A stretch of DNA of 64,000 bases, from the IMG/VR virus record IMGVR_UViG_3300037246_000452, positions 1-64,000 of that record; one strand, given 5' to 3'. This DNA comes from a virus. The position numbers were made by a program, and so were the translations under genes. The notes under the pieces are model-generated. The model did not search any database, was not told where the DNA came from, and saw nothing but the letters and a program-made list of their open reading frames with translations. This document shows, piece by piece, positions 31,273 to 39,710 of this stretch (position 1 is the stretch's first letter; each line of letters starts with the position of its first letter).

Positions 31273-31301
31273 ATTATAACTTATTGGTTTTAGTTTGTCA
31301 A
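31273..31301 (-). promoter_or_regulatory. sigma70-type promoter with upstream palindrome
   Basis: TTGACA (31296-31301) and TATAAT (31273-31278), spacer 17 bp. A perfect palindrome copy (31308-31323) lies 6 bp upstream of the -35 box and overlaps the end of the upstream gene. Confidence 0.88.
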
Positions 31302-31303
31302 GT

Positions 31304-31726
31304 TTATTTGCAGTTAATTGCAATTAATAATCTCTTAATAAGACCTTCCTTCCATAGAGTACATTCGGAGTGGTACTCAGGTATAGGACTACCCTCTAGG
31401 TATCGATCTAGTGGCGTATCATAGTTTGGATAGCCACTGCATACCTCAGGCCTGTCCTTGTGGATGCTACACCCCTCCTTGCTTCTCCTGAGACAAGTAA
31501 AGTACGCTGTTGGCCCAGTAGCCTCTCGGGCTGTCAGTAGGTAAGGATTTAATCTCTGGGCTGTCTCCTCAGGTATCATCACCCAGTTTTCTTGAATGAA
31601 TAACATATCCCCACTTGCACCATTATTCTTATCCATAAACCATCGAGCTTGATGCTCCCCGGTGAGGCGGATTACCTCGCAGCATTTGGTACACCTCTTA
31701 CCTTCTATTATACAATGTTCACTCAT
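31304..31726 (-). CDS. YkgJ-type Cys-cluster protein
   Basis: The 140-residue protein has RCTKCCEVIRL near residue 12 and CSIHKDRPEVCSGYP near residues 86-100, with a further Cys near the end (SECTLWKEG). This C-x2-CC ... C-x2-H-x2-RP-x2-C-x2-YP pattern defines the YkgJ/UPF0153 group of putative metal-binding proteins. The biochemical role is unknown. The final codons overlap a palindrome copy. Confidence 0.75.
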   Translation of the reverse strand: MSEHCIIEGKRCTKCCEVIRLTGEHQARWFMDKNNGASGDMLFIQENWVMIPEETAQRLNPYLLTAREATGPTAYFTCLRRSKEGCSIHKDRPEVCSGYPNYDTPLDRYLEGSPIPEYHSECTLWKEGLIKRLLIAINCK

Positions 31727-32097
31727 CCAAATAATCCTCCCTTTAGTGGGTTCTTATTTGGTGGCTCCTCTCCTTTTTCTTTAGCAATCATATTCTCTAT
31801 CGCCCACTTACTCCGCTCAGCCCGGTTAAGCATAGTGCTCAGTATTCGTATTTGACTTTTCTTCCTCCACCTAAATGCTTCCATGGCCTCAAGCTCCGTA
31901 GGATGAGCAAACCTTTTACGACTCGTGTTAGAAATCCACCGGGGTTTATCATACGCTGACCATAAGTTTCCACGCTTCCTCGGCCCTATCCACCAACCAC
32001 AGGGAGTCTCTCTGTCTCCCTCATAGATTGCTAGATTGATTGTAGTCCCGTGCTCATAATGAGTTTCTACATATCGGTAAAATAGCTTTCCCTCCAT
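31723..32097 (-). CDS. hypothetical basic protein
   Basis: A 124-residue protein with many Trp and Arg (CGWWIGPRKRGNLWSAYDKP, EAFRWRKKSQIRILSTML). Overlaps both neighbours. No family was recognised. Confidence 0.55.
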   Translation of the reverse strand: MEGKLFYRYVETHYEHGTTINLAIYEGDRETPCGWWIGPRKRGNLWSAYDKPRWISNTSRKRFAHPTELEAMEAFRWRKKSQIRILSTMLNRAERSKWAIENMIAKEKGEEPPNKNPLKGGLFG

Positions 32098-32279
32098 TAA
32101 CCCTCGTCCTCCTTCGTCAGTCTCGCCATTGTCAGTGCAGATATAACCTCACATATCTTGCTACGCGCTTTTAGAAGATGACCTCTTGGTCTCAGTTGCT
32201 TCTCCGCTTCTATCCTATCTTCCAAATGCCTTTTGGTAATCTCTGCCTCTGCCAGTATATCTGCATAAGGTATGCTCAT
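32097..32279 (-). CDS. small helical protein
   Basis: A 60-residue helical protein (YADILAEAEITKRHLEDRIE) with AAGGAGG before ATG 32279. No family was recognised. Confidence 0.55.
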   Translation of the reverse strand: MSIPYADILAEAEITKRHLEDRIEAEKQLRPRGHLLKARSKICEVISALTMARLTKEDEG

Positions 32280-32620
32280 GAGCCCTCCTTACGGTATTCT
32301 TCCATAATTTTAATACAACCTTTCAGACTTATTAGAGCACTCAGTTTATGGGGCACATACCTCGCACATGATCGATTCTGATAACAGCCTTTAGCTACAC
32401 AGGCGGGGGCAGGTGTACCTATCTCACATCGGCCTCCACAGGTATAAGCACTTAGGTTAAAGTACTGCTCTCGATAGGGGTCTCTCTGCTTAAGGTTCGG
32501 AATAAAGAGGTGTCTTTCTGGTATCTCTGCTCCAGTAAGTACATCAAATACTTTACCCTCCCGCTTCATCCCAAACTTACTACCTGTTACCTTTGAGATT
32601 ATCCTTAACTTTTCAAGCAT
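32276..32620 (-). CDS. Cys-containing hypothetical protein
   Basis: A 114-residue protein with a small N-terminal beta region (VTGSKFGMKREGKVFDVLTG) and a Cys-rich middle (YTCGGRCEIGTPAPAC, GCYQNRSCARYVPHK), likely a metal site. No family was recognised. Confidence 0.55.
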   Translation of the reverse strand: MLEKLRIISKVTGSKFGMKREGKVFDVLTGAEIPERHLFIPNLKQRDPYREQYFNLSAYTCGGRCEIGTPAPACVAKGCYQNRSCARYVPHKLSALISLKGCIKIMEEYRKEGS

Positions 32621-33333
32621 CAGTCCTCCTCCTTATCTTCCGTATGTTCTATTACTCCAGCAAGATCGTAATCTCCGTTTTTAATAGCTTTCAAGCCAGT
32701 GGCCTGTACTACATGAGTGATATGAGCATCTATCTCGCCCTTGGCCTCCATCACAGTCTGGTCTACCTGCTTATTAAATTGTTGTTCTACAAATGGGATA
32801 TCTGAGGTTATATGCTGCTTTAACATTTGCACTGATCTGAGTATCTCTTCAAGATCACCCTTGCCGGCCTTACCTTTCTTTAGTTGTTCCTGTATCTTCT
32901 CAATAGTATCATCCGCCTTGCTCCCTATGCCATGCATACTTTTCTTGAATTCATGGGAGAACTCCGCACGTTTACTAATGGTTTCACATCTTTCCATGGC
33001 AATCCCATCAACCCTATCTATAGTACAAGGAACTCCATCCCCGACACCCATATTAGTCATCGCTTCCGCAAATTGTGTGTACGACATAGACACTTCGACA
33101 ATAGGTGGGCCATTACCTCCACTACTTGGCCAGTCCTTATGTAGGTGCCGGTTCATATGCGCTCTTGATATCTTTAGCGTGATGTAGTTACTATGCTTAA
33201 TGGACGACCCGAACATTTCTGCCGGTGGATTACATTGAACTCTGGAGAACCCTACTAACCCATAGGATTCATGTTGGTATTCCAATTCCTCACCCCCACC
33301 ACAAGCCTTCTTCTTTACTATTTTAATTGCCAT
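32620..33333 (-). CDS. hypothetical protein with C-terminal coiled coil
   Basis: The 237-residue protein has an N-terminal beta domain (GLVGFSRVQCNPPAEMFG, HSNYITLKISRAHMNRHLH) and a helical C-terminal half (ADDTIEKIQEQLKKGKAG, LEEILRSVQMLKQHI). AGGAG lies before its ATG. The pattern recalls phage proteins of unknown role that sit in early regions. No function can be assigned. Confidence 0.6.
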   Translation of the reverse strand: MAIKIVKKKACGGGEELEYQHESYGLVGFSRVQCNPPAEMFGSSIKHSNYITLKISRAHMNRHLHKDWPSSGGNGPPIVEVSMSYTQFAEAMTNMGVGDGVPCTIDRVDGIAMERCETISKRAEFSHEFKKSMHGIGSKADDTIEKIQEQLKKGKAGKGDLEEILRSVQMLKQHITSDIPFVEQQFNKQVDQTVMEAKGEIDAHITHVVQATGLKAIKNGDYDLAGVIEHTEDKEED

Positions 33334-33334
33334 A

Positions 33335-33421
33335 TTATACTCCTGCTGCTTTAGCTATTGTATTCAGTTCATTGTCTGGTAGAAAAGCCAGTTTTAAAAT
33401 ACAGCCCCACCCTCTAACCAT
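33335..33421 (-). CDS. possible 28-residue micro-ORF
   Basis: ATG 33421 follows GGGGAAAA and opens 28 codons (MVRGWGCILKLAFLPDNEL...). It overlaps the end of the upstream gene by 28 bp, and its TAA lies just before the ATG at 33333. The ribosome site is good, but the length gives little proof. Confidence 0.3.
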   Translation of the reverse strand: MVRGWGCILKLAFLPDNELNTIAKAAGV

Positions 33422-33762
33422 TTTTCCCCGTCCCAGAAATAATTAAACTCCTGTACCTCATGCTCCATAGCTGCCCCAACAGATGGGTAACTTCTTGCTT
33501 TTTGTTCAGTTTCTCCCCGATCTCTTTCGTAGAAAGTGGAATAACCCTTTATCCTGTTATCAAAGTTATGGCCTTCGGGGCATTCAAGACTTTCTCTAAG
33601 GGATGATACATTACCTAAAGCTATGAGTGCCTCGGCCTTTTCCTGAGAATGATAATGTTTTATGAGCGTTACCCCAACTCCATCATGGTATCCATCCCAG
33701 TGATTGTATATTGTTTTTACACCATTCCTTGTCTTTACTGTGATACTTGCTCTTGTTCCCAT
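33394..33762 (-). CDS. conserved-type phage protein (MGTRASI family)
   Basis: The 122-residue protein opens MGTRASITVKTRNGVKTIYN and continues HWDGYHDGVGVTLIKHY. This opening, with a strand pair and an HWDGY motif, recurs in many phage and plasmid proteins of unknown function. First gene after the promoter at 33816-33844, with GGAGG before the ATG. Confidence 0.65.
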   Translation of the reverse strand: MGTRASITVKTRNGVKTIYNHWDGYHDGVGVTLIKHYHSQEKAEALIALGNVSSLRESLECPEGHNFDNRIKGYSTFYERDRGETEQKARSYPSVGAAMEHEVQEFNYFWDGEKWLEGGAVF

Positions 33763-33815
33763 GATGGCCTCCTGCCGTTTTGTTTGTTTTTTTTTTTGTT
33801 TTTTGATTATAAGTA

Positions 33816-33844
33816 ATTATAACTTTTTATAAGTGGTTTGTCAA
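33816..33844 (-). promoter_or_regulatory. sigma70-type promoter with upstream palindrome
   Basis: TTGACA (33839-33844) and TATAAT (33816-33821), spacer 17 bp. A palindrome copy (33852-33867) lies 7 bp upstream of the -35. The downstream leader holds a run of 13 T on the plus strand. Confidence 0.88.
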
Positions 33845-33879
33845 GGATTAAATGCAGTTAATTGCAATCTGGTACATTT

Positions 33880-34008
33880 TTATTGTACTGGTATATCTCC
33901 ATCACTCCACGGTCCATCGTCATCATCGTTACCTTTAAACCATACCATTCCTGCTATAAATAATGCTATCAGTACTGCGTGTAATACCCTTGTCTGTAGT
34001 TCGTCCAT
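33880..34008 (-). CDS. 42-residue single-pass membrane protein
   Basis: The micro-protein reads MDELQTRVLHAVLIALFIAG, then MVWFKGNDDDDGPW: one membrane helix at about residues 8-24 and an acidic tail. AAGGAGGAAGGT precedes the ATG. It is the last gene of the terminase transcript. Holin-like or signalling roles are possible but unproven. Confidence 0.6.
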   Translation of the reverse strand: MDELQTRVLHAVLIALFIAGMVWFKGNDDDDGPWSDGDIPVQ

Positions 34009-34018
34009 ACCTTCCTCC

Positions 34019-34237
34019 TTAGTTATAATACTCGTTCCATGTCCTTGCCTTAATACGCCTCACGACTACTTTACAAAAATCACAGTTAGCTTCTGCGGGG
34101 CATAAGTCTGCCGGGTCTACATGTACTATCTTAAAACCCGCTGTCTTACAAATATTACCATGAGTTACCTCAACCACTTTGGCCTCTTTCTTATCGGGGT
34201 CATACGTTACCAAGTTCACCTTCCTTCTCATACCCAT
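34019..34237 (-). CDS. small zinc-type protein
   Basis: A 72-residue protein from ATG 34237 behind AAGGAGG. It has strands (RRKVNLVTYDPDKKEAKVVE) and ADLCPAEANCDFCKVVVRR, three Cys that may bind metal. A palindrome copy (34250-34265) lies between the terminase stop and this ribosome site. Confidence 0.55.
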   Translation of the reverse strand: MGMRRKVNLVTYDPDKKEAKVVEVTHGNICKTAGFKIVHVDPADLCPAEANCDFCKVVVRRIKARTWNEYYN

Positions 34238-34266
34238 AACTTCCTCCTTATGCAATTAAGTGCAAC

Positions 34267-36204
34267 CTATTCATCCTCACCCTCTTCCATGTCCTCTACT
34301 TCCGCTGCTTTCATGTTGTCCTTCTTAACCATCTCTATTACTGAGTTCGGTATCTGAGATGGGTTTAGCTTATGCCTTATCCATAGCTCAGTCCTCATCG
34401 TAAGTCCATATACAACACCGGCCACAGCATCGGCCACATCGTTACTACCGTTTGGTGGATGATCTATCTTTCCGGTCTTAGGGTCTTTCTCAAGAGAGAC
34501 AAATTCCTTCCGTAGCTTATCATGCCGGGGGATTATTAACCTTCTATCATAGAGTGCTGTCTTCGTCATATAGTAAGGCGCTGACGGTACTGAATCAATC
34601 GATTGCTGGCCGGTTATGAATCCCTTCTGTCTGAGTATTTGCTGAGAGTCCCTAGACTGGTACTGGTCAAAGCTTACCCACTGGATATTGAGTCCGAGTT
34701 GTTTCAGTTTATACAGCATAGCCCTGATCTTTCCGAATATAATCTCACCGTTCTTTGGTGGACTTACCTCCAGAGTGCCATCCAAATGTATCTCTGGCAG
34801 TATCTCTTCAACATCCCCTCGATCTATATTCACAAACCTCTTTACATGGCCTATAGCTATACCCGCACTGTCTCCTGTCACTGCAAGGTCGATATGCACC
34901 CAGCGAGGCTCATCAGGTCTTACAAACATATCTGGGAGCAGACTTAGCTTGACGTTCTTGAAGTCCACCTTCTCATTATTAAAGATGGAATATATCTCAT
35001 CTGACATGGCCTCACTAACAGCTTCAGTCTCCAGTATAAACGGATGCCTTGCAAGGGTGGATACTCCCGCAATCTCTCGAAGGGCATCAATAATGTCTGT
35101 CTCAAATTCGGGCTTGAACTCTATCGGAATATCCTTGACTAACTCCGCGTCATCCTCATGTACTTCCTCCCCTTCCTCAAGCATTCTGGGCTTTCTGGCA
35201 TCATCTCCTATAAATACTCTAAACCATATCCCTAGAAAGTCATCTGGCTTAATATCCCACACTCTTTTATCATAAACGTATATCTGGGATGTCCCCTTCT
35301 CAGCTACTTCCTTATCCCTCTCCGCCTCTTTTATGTCTGTGAACTGTCCCGGGTACCTCTTCGATGAGACTAGACAAAGGATGCCGGGGAGTTTACCTGC
35401 CTTCAGGAAACGTGACTTCCTTCTACGTGCAATGGAGTTATACACTGCTACGGCCTGATCATATGTTCCTCCATCAACACTTGCCTTCGAGTTCTCCGTT
35501 ACTGACATGTAGTTCAGTTCATCTATCAGTCCCCCGATAACATTCTGTCCAATGGCTGCTGAGTCCGAACCTGATACAGGCTTGACTATAATTCTATTCG
35601 GAAACCTCATCTCTGACTCCAGATTCCTGTCGAAGGGAAACTCATTCTGGAAATAAGGACTCTTCTGAATCATATCCTTGAACCTCATGAAGTCAACCCC
35701 CTTAGCCAGTGCTGCCGTGATACTCTGGAATATAAACTCAATCTCGTGCGATGAGTCCAGCCCAAACTCTGCGTGGGGGTTCCTCATACAAGACAACAGG
35801 TACACCTGATAAGCATTGAGGTATATTGCTATTGTAGTTTTAGCTGACCCGATTCCGCCAGTAAGTACTACCTCTATATACTTACCCGAACTCATCTCCT
35901 CAATATAATCCATTACAATAGGATACACTTCGTTACCTTTGTTCAGAAAGTAAGGGTCTTCTACAAACTGCCTTACTGATACAGGTTGCGTTCTCCATTT
36001 GATGTTCTTCTTCATATGAGCAAACGTATTATTCCCTGCATGTAGGCCGGCCAGATCAAGTACAACACTCTTGAAGAACTTCTCCCTCAGTGCTGGCTTG
36101 CCTATCTCCATGCCCACTTTATATACAGCCTCACCTCTATCTCCCCCTAACGCTTCTATCAGGAATTCCTTTGCATGGGTCTCACTTACTTTCTTAGTTA
36201 ACAT
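34267..36204 (-). CDS. terL: terminase large subunit
   Basis: The 645-residue protein packages DNA. ATPase motifs: Walker A LTGGIGSAKTT near residues 114-124 and Walker B VIGGLIDELN. Nuclease motifs: HIDLAVTGDSAGIAIG, VSFDQYQSRDSQQIL and SNDVADAVAGVVYGL, which supply the three acidic positions of the RNase H-like fold. Start ATG 36204 is chosen for its GGAGG site; it overlaps the small-subunit-like gene. Both domains are complete, so the gene looks functional. Confidence 0.93.
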   Translation of the reverse strand: MLTKKVSETHAKEFLIEALGGDRGEAVYKVGMEIGKPALREKFFKSVVLDLAGLHAGNNTFAHMKKNIKWRTQPVSVRQFVEDPYFLNKGNEVYPIVMDYIEEMSSGKYIEVVLTGGIGSAKTTIAIYLNAYQVYLLSCMRNPHAEFGLDSSHEIEFIFQSITAALAKGVDFMRFKDMIQKSPYFQNEFPFDRNLESEMRFPNRIIVKPVSGSDSAAIGQNVIGGLIDELNYMSVTENSKASVDGGTYDQAVAVYNSIARRRKSRFLKAGKLPGILCLVSSKRYPGQFTDIKEAERDKEVAEKGTSQIYVYDKRVWDIKPDDFLGIWFRVFIGDDARKPRMLEEGEEVHEDDAELVKDIPIEFKPEFETDIIDALREIAGVSTLARHPFILETEAVSEAMSDEIYSIFNNEKVDFKNVKLSLLPDMFVRPDEPRWVHIDLAVTGDSAGIAIGHVKRFVNIDRGDVEEILPEIHLDGTLEVSPPKNGEIIFGKIRAMLYKLKQLGLNIQWVSFDQYQSRDSQQILRQKGFITGQQSIDSVPSAPYYMTKTALYDRRLIIPRHDKLRKEFVSLEKDPKTGKIDHPPNGSNDVADAVAGVVYGLTMRTELWIRHKLNPSQIPNSVIEMVKKDNMKAAEVEDMEEGEDE

Positions 36205-36841
36205 CGATTGGCTCCTCCAACTTCCCATACTTAAAAATTTCTATAACTTTCTGTGTAGCTATGGCCAGTTGTTCATTATCTTCCTTTGACTCCACATGGA
36301 GCTGTTGTACTTCGGTGTCCGTCATAGAGAACGACCCTATCAGATGTTTCTGTATTGGCGCCACCTTCTTAAGTAATCCCAGATCAAACTGGAGGTCCGA
36401 AAGCTGATTTAGTAAGTCCTTCATAAGACCCATCTCTTTCCGCATAGCATCAAATAGCAGGGGGGCTCCGTGTTCCTTATTGTACAGCTTCTGCATCCTC
36501 ATCATCTGCATCTCTACAAGCTCCGTGAGAGCCGTATGGGCATCTATCCTCTTATCTACAGGTGTGAAGATGGTCAGGGTGTCTACCTTGTCCTCTGTGC
36601 CCTTTGTGTCGCTTGGAATCAGTACCTTACTATGCAAGTGAGGTGTGATTTTATCTTTCTTATACCTGACAAGCTGCTTCTGGAGTGTCCCCGGCTTCAT
36701 ATCAGTCAGTAACTTCCACTCTTCTTGTATCTTCGCTACTACTTTGGGCGCACTGGTGTTTTTGATAAGCATAGACTCGATGATATCTAGCTTAGCCTGC
36801 CCCAGCCCTGTGAGTGTCTTGTACTGCCTTACTACAGCCAT
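36194..36841 (-). CDS. probable terminase small subunit
   Basis: The 215-residue protein directly precedes and overlaps the large subunit. Its N-terminus (LGQAKLDIIESMLIKNTSAP, then KVVAKIQEEWKLL) looks like a helix-turn-helix of the kind that binds pac or cos DNA, and the C-terminal half is helical, suited to ring assembly. There is no invariant motif, so the call is by position and layout. Confidence 0.6.
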   Translation of the reverse strand: MAVVRQYKTLTGLGQAKLDIIESMLIKNTSAPKVVAKIQEEWKLLTDMKPGTLQKQLVRYKKDKITPHLHSKVLIPSDTKGTEDKVDTLTIFTPVDKRIDAHTALTELVEMQMMRMQKLYNKEHGAPLLFDAMRKEMGLMKDLLNQLSDLQFDLGLLKKVAPIQKHLIGSFSMTDTEVQQLHVESKEDNEQLAIATQKVIEIFKYGKLEEPIDVN

Positions 36842-36842
36842 C

Positions 36843-37676
36843 TTATCCTCCCATATTCTCTATCGTAGGGTCTACTCCATCCGCCAGCCCAGATATATCT
36901 ACTTCTTTGGTTACTGAGAGCAACCTCTCCGACAGAGTGGGGTCATTTGCAATTAGTTGCACAGCTGCGGATAGTATATCATCTATTGACCTACTGTTAG
37001 CCTTACACATCTGACCTAAAGTCCTGAAGCCCTCCCTATCTTTAGCCTTCATCCTTAACCAGATATTCTCCTGCCCGTTGAAGTCAAAAATCATGTAGCC
37101 ATAGTCCAGTGTATCTCCGAAGGTACTGAATAGGTGGTTCAACACTTTGCTCAGGTCATCTATAGTCTTGATCTCTTTTGCTGCCTGAGTAAACTCGGCT
37201 TGCATCTCCTTGGGAAGACTCTTCTTGGTCTGTTTAATCAGTTTAGCAAACTCTGCATCATCTGCAAAACCGAAGGCATCCTGTAATAAGTCTTCTTCAT
37301 ACTTATCCGACACTGACTGATACATATTCATGAACTTCTCAGGGTCAAGCTTACCCCTGATCATATTCATCCTTACAACTTGAAAGGTCTCAGCATCCCC
37401 ATCAAAGTTCGGGTCTGTAATCACCGTGCAGGGCACTGTCTCAAAGTCCAGATACTTAGCGGCCTCCCACCTGTGATGACCACCCACAATACGGTATGTT
37501 CCCTCATCAAGAGGTCTTACAAAGATGGGGTCTACTATCCCTACCTGTGCATAGTTATCACAGAGCAGATCGAAAGATCGGGCATCCATCTTGTTCGGGT
37601 TGTTCTCATTCGGAACCAACTGGTCTATAGGTAAGTCCACCCGCTTATGACTCTTTGTTAATTCTTTGGCATCCAT
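36843..37676 (-). CDS. ParB/Srx-like nuclease domain protein
   Basis: The 277-residue protein has a ParB N-domain: VDLPIDQLVPNENNPNKMD, then YAQVGIVDPIFVRPLDEG and the core YRIVGGHHRWEAAKYLDFE. Related phage proteins bind CTP or cut DNA, and they often sit beside terminase or methylase genes. The C-terminal 150 residues are helical and unlike chromosomal ParB. Codons for AAVQLIAND carry a copy of the dispersed palindrome (36947-36962). It is a candidate binder of repeated sites, though that is speculation. Confidence 0.8.
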   Translation of the reverse strand: MDAKELTKSHKRVDLPIDQLVPNENNPNKMDARSFDLLCDNYAQVGIVDPIFVRPLDEGTYRIVGGHHRWEAAKYLDFETVPCTVITDPNFDGDAETFQVVRMNMIRGKLDPEKFMNMYQSVSDKYEEDLLQDAFGFADDAEFAKLIKQTKKSLPKEMQAEFTQAAKEIKTIDDLSKVLNHLFSTFGDTLDYGYMIFDFNGQENIWLRMKAKDREGFRTLGQMCKANSRSIDDILSAAVQLIANDPTLSERLLSVTKEVDISGLADGVDPTIENMGG

Positions 37677-37677
37677 C

Positions 37678-38328
37678 TTAAACCTCCCTCAAAAAGTTTA
37701 ATGTATATCCTTCTGCATACTTATGGCCACACTTGGCCCCAATCACTTTATGTACTGCTTCTATGTTTTCCATCGATCTTGGATGAACGCCACTCCTTGC
37801 CTCCCTCCGGTACTGCTCTATTGCAATTAATTTCACCATCAAGTCATTAGCAGTCATAGGGATGAAATAATTGGCACTGGTCGGTATTCCGTCAAACGCA
37901 TGTGCTTCTAATATCCTGACTACTCCCTGTAGGTTAGCAGGTCTTAGTGCTATCTTGCAAGCATGATTTAAAAATTTATGATCTTGGTTCATATCTGAGG
38001 CCGAGGGTATTACTACTTCGTGGGGACTAAAGGTACTTAATACTCCCTCTATCCTCTCCAGTATCTTATAGTAGCCTACTTGTGCCGGCTCTCCCTCGGT
38101 CAGGTTCATACATCTATGCAGCTGATAGCCCAGCTTCTCTTTAGCTTGCATAAAATCCAAGCACTGCTCTGCGTATGATTCATCCACGGTCTCCTTGCCA
38201 TACTCATACACCCTACCGTACACTGTGAGTACAAATACTTCCCCGCCCTCACGAATTCTTCTAACAACTAAAGCCCCCGTTGAGAGGGCTTCGTCGTCCA
38301 TATGTGCTGCTATTATTAAAGTTCTCAT
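37678..38328 (-). CDS. PIG-L/LmbE-type deacetylase
   Basis: The 216-residue protein has the zinc site of the PIG-L family: IIAAHMDDEALSTGA at the N-terminus, the NQDH motif in SASDMNQDHKFLNHA, and the closing GHKYAEGY. Known members remove acetyl groups from N-acetylglucosamine-linked substrates. With GalE a few genes upstream, it may serve sugar decoration of virion or DNA, or modify host surface sugars. The substrate is not visible in the sequence. A palindrome copy lies within the gene (37821-37836). Confidence 0.85.
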   Translation of the reverse strand: MRTLIIAAHMDDEALSTGALVVRRIREGGEVFVLTVYGRVYEYGKETVDESYAEQCLDFMQAKEKLGYQLHRCMNLTEGEPAQVGYYKILERIEGVLSTFSPHEVVIPSASDMNQDHKFLNHACKIALRPANLQGVVRILEAHAFDGIPTSANYFIPMTANDLMVKLIAIEQYRREARSGVHPRSMENIEAVHKVIGAKCGHKYAEGYTLNFLREV

Positions 38329-38348
38329 CTTTACTCCCTATTGCTTGT

Positions 38349-38531
38349 TTAAGCTTGGACAAGTCTTCTGTGCTTTGTTATTTGTTGATACCTGTAGGCA
38401 TAGCCAGCATTAACAAATTCCTTTTCCGTGCCGGTAAAGTTTTTAGATTTAGAACTAAAGACCTGTTCGTACTGGAAAGGACTTACTTCTTTGTATCCTA
38501 TGCTCTCTACGTCATCTGGTAATTGTGTCAT
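38349..38531 (-). CDS. small hypothetical protein
   Basis: A 60-residue protein (MTQLPDDVESIGYKEVSPF...) with GGAG before its ATG and a basic end (YQQITKHRRLVQA). No family was recognised. Confidence 0.55.
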   Translation of the reverse strand: MTQLPDDVESIGYKEVSPFQYEQVFSSKSKNFTGTEKEFVNAGYAYRYQQITKHRRLVQA

Positions 38532-38539
38532 TTTATCTC

Positions 38540-39637
38540 CTACTTAAAAGAGACCACCCATCTCCGTTTGTCGTTCAACCTCTTAATCTCCTTCTCTACT
38601 ATGTCCCGGACATCTGCGAGTGACTCATTTGGAACTCCTCCCCACAGCATTAGTACCTCATCCTGCCTGTCCTTCAAATAAGAGAGGTGAGGTATTACCA
38701 ACCTTCTGTCTACCTGTCCCCCCTCCACTACAAATACTGTTGACCCCATGGCATATACTGCCTTCTCTGAGGGTATTGCATCTATCACCTCATACTCTTT
38801 TCTGAGGCTGGTATAAAATGCCTTCAGTGCGAACTTACCTTGCCTGTTGTGCATGTCCAGTGCTGCTCCCGACAATCCCTTCAGTCTTATCTCTATGGGC
38901 ATATCATCTGGCTCTACCTCCCAACCACCCATGGTATTGTGTGACAACTCAAGGATGGGGGCCAGTGCTAAATGCATTGAGTCTACTGCTGATAACGTAC
39001 ACTGCTTAATTGCATGATGATATTCCTCTGGCAACCTTTCACAGTATGCATCTATCACTTGCGTTAATCCGGGTATGTCCCTCTTCCTTCTCTGCTCGGT
39101 CTTCCTTGGTACAAATCCTGCCAGTGTACATATGGCAAGGTATCTCTCTTCCAGTGTCTCCGTACCATTTCCTTCCAGTGCCCAGCCTACCAACTCCTCA
39201 GTGGACATCTGTGAATACCTGTTGTACTGAACTATCCCTTCTGTGGAGTAATCAACTGACACTGACAACTCACAACATATTCTGCTCTTGGGCGACTTAC
39301 ATGCTTCTTCTATGACGTGTGCAGTTAATGTCAAATCCCCCAAAGACATTCTTACCTTCTTATTCTTTGAGAAGGCCACCACCTGCCATACCAACTCTGG
39401 GTTACCTATGCTGATATCTTCTATGGTGATGATTGCCAACGATCTCCACAAATACGTGGGGTCATCGTTGTACAAGTACCCAGCACACTTTAATGCTGTT
39501 TCAACATCACCTCTCCGTATAGCTTTCTGTAATCCACTCCTTACCAGCCACTTATTATCTGGATGAACCAATGCCCTTGGTACTATGGGTTTAACTCCTA
39601 CCAACTGTTCCTGTACTTTGTGTAACACTTTCAACAT
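38540..39637 (-). CDS. RarA/MgsA C-terminal-domain-like protein
   Basis: The 365-residue protein contains LVRSGLQKAIRRGDVETALK followed by CAGYLYNDDPTYLWRSLAI and ITIEDISIGNP. This resembles the tetramerisation part of RarA/MgsA clamp-loader-like ATPases (helical repeat, then SEDIG). The ATPase domain is missing. RarA acts at stalled forks, so a phage protein with only the C-terminal part could join or block host RarA. The similarity is moderate. The gene is the first after the promoter at 39682-39710 and has GGAGG upstream. Confidence 0.5.
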   Translation of the reverse strand: MLKVLHKVQEQLVGVKPIVPRALVHPDNKWLVRSGLQKAIRRGDVETALKCAGYLYNDDPTYLWRSLAIITIEDISIGNPELVWQVVAFSKNKKVRMSLGDLTLTAHVIEEACKSPKSRICCELSVSVDYSTEGIVQYNRYSQMSTEELVGWALEGNGTETLEERYLAICTLAGFVPRKTEQRRKRDIPGLTQVIDAYCERLPEEYHHAIKQCTLSAVDSMHLALAPILELSHNTMGGWEVEPDDMPIEIRLKGLSGAALDMHNRQGKFALKAFYTSLRKEYEVIDAIPSEKAVYAMGSTVFVVEGGQVDRRLVIPHLSYLKDRQDEVLMLWGGVPNESLADVRDIVEKEIKRLNDKRRWVVSFK

Positions 39638-39681
39638 ATACTAACCTCCATTGATGTAAATATAAATGTTTAATTGTGTAA

Positions 39682-39710
39682 AGCATACCATACTATAATA
39701 GTTTTGTCAA
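39682..39710 (-). promoter_or_regulatory. sigma70-type promoter
   Basis: TTGACA (39705-39710) and TATGCT (39682-39687), spacer 17 bp, face the operon from the RarA-C-like gene to terminase. The TGA in TTGACA is the stop codon of galE. Confidence 0.87.

Noticed and set aside
33791-33799. Long T tract near the promoter at 33816 as a terminator
   Set aside because: It has no hairpin before it on either strand.
34688-35275. Plus-strand frame of 195 codons opposite terL
   Set aside because: It is antisense to conserved terminase motifs and Ser-rich; no promoter or ribosome site on the plus strand.
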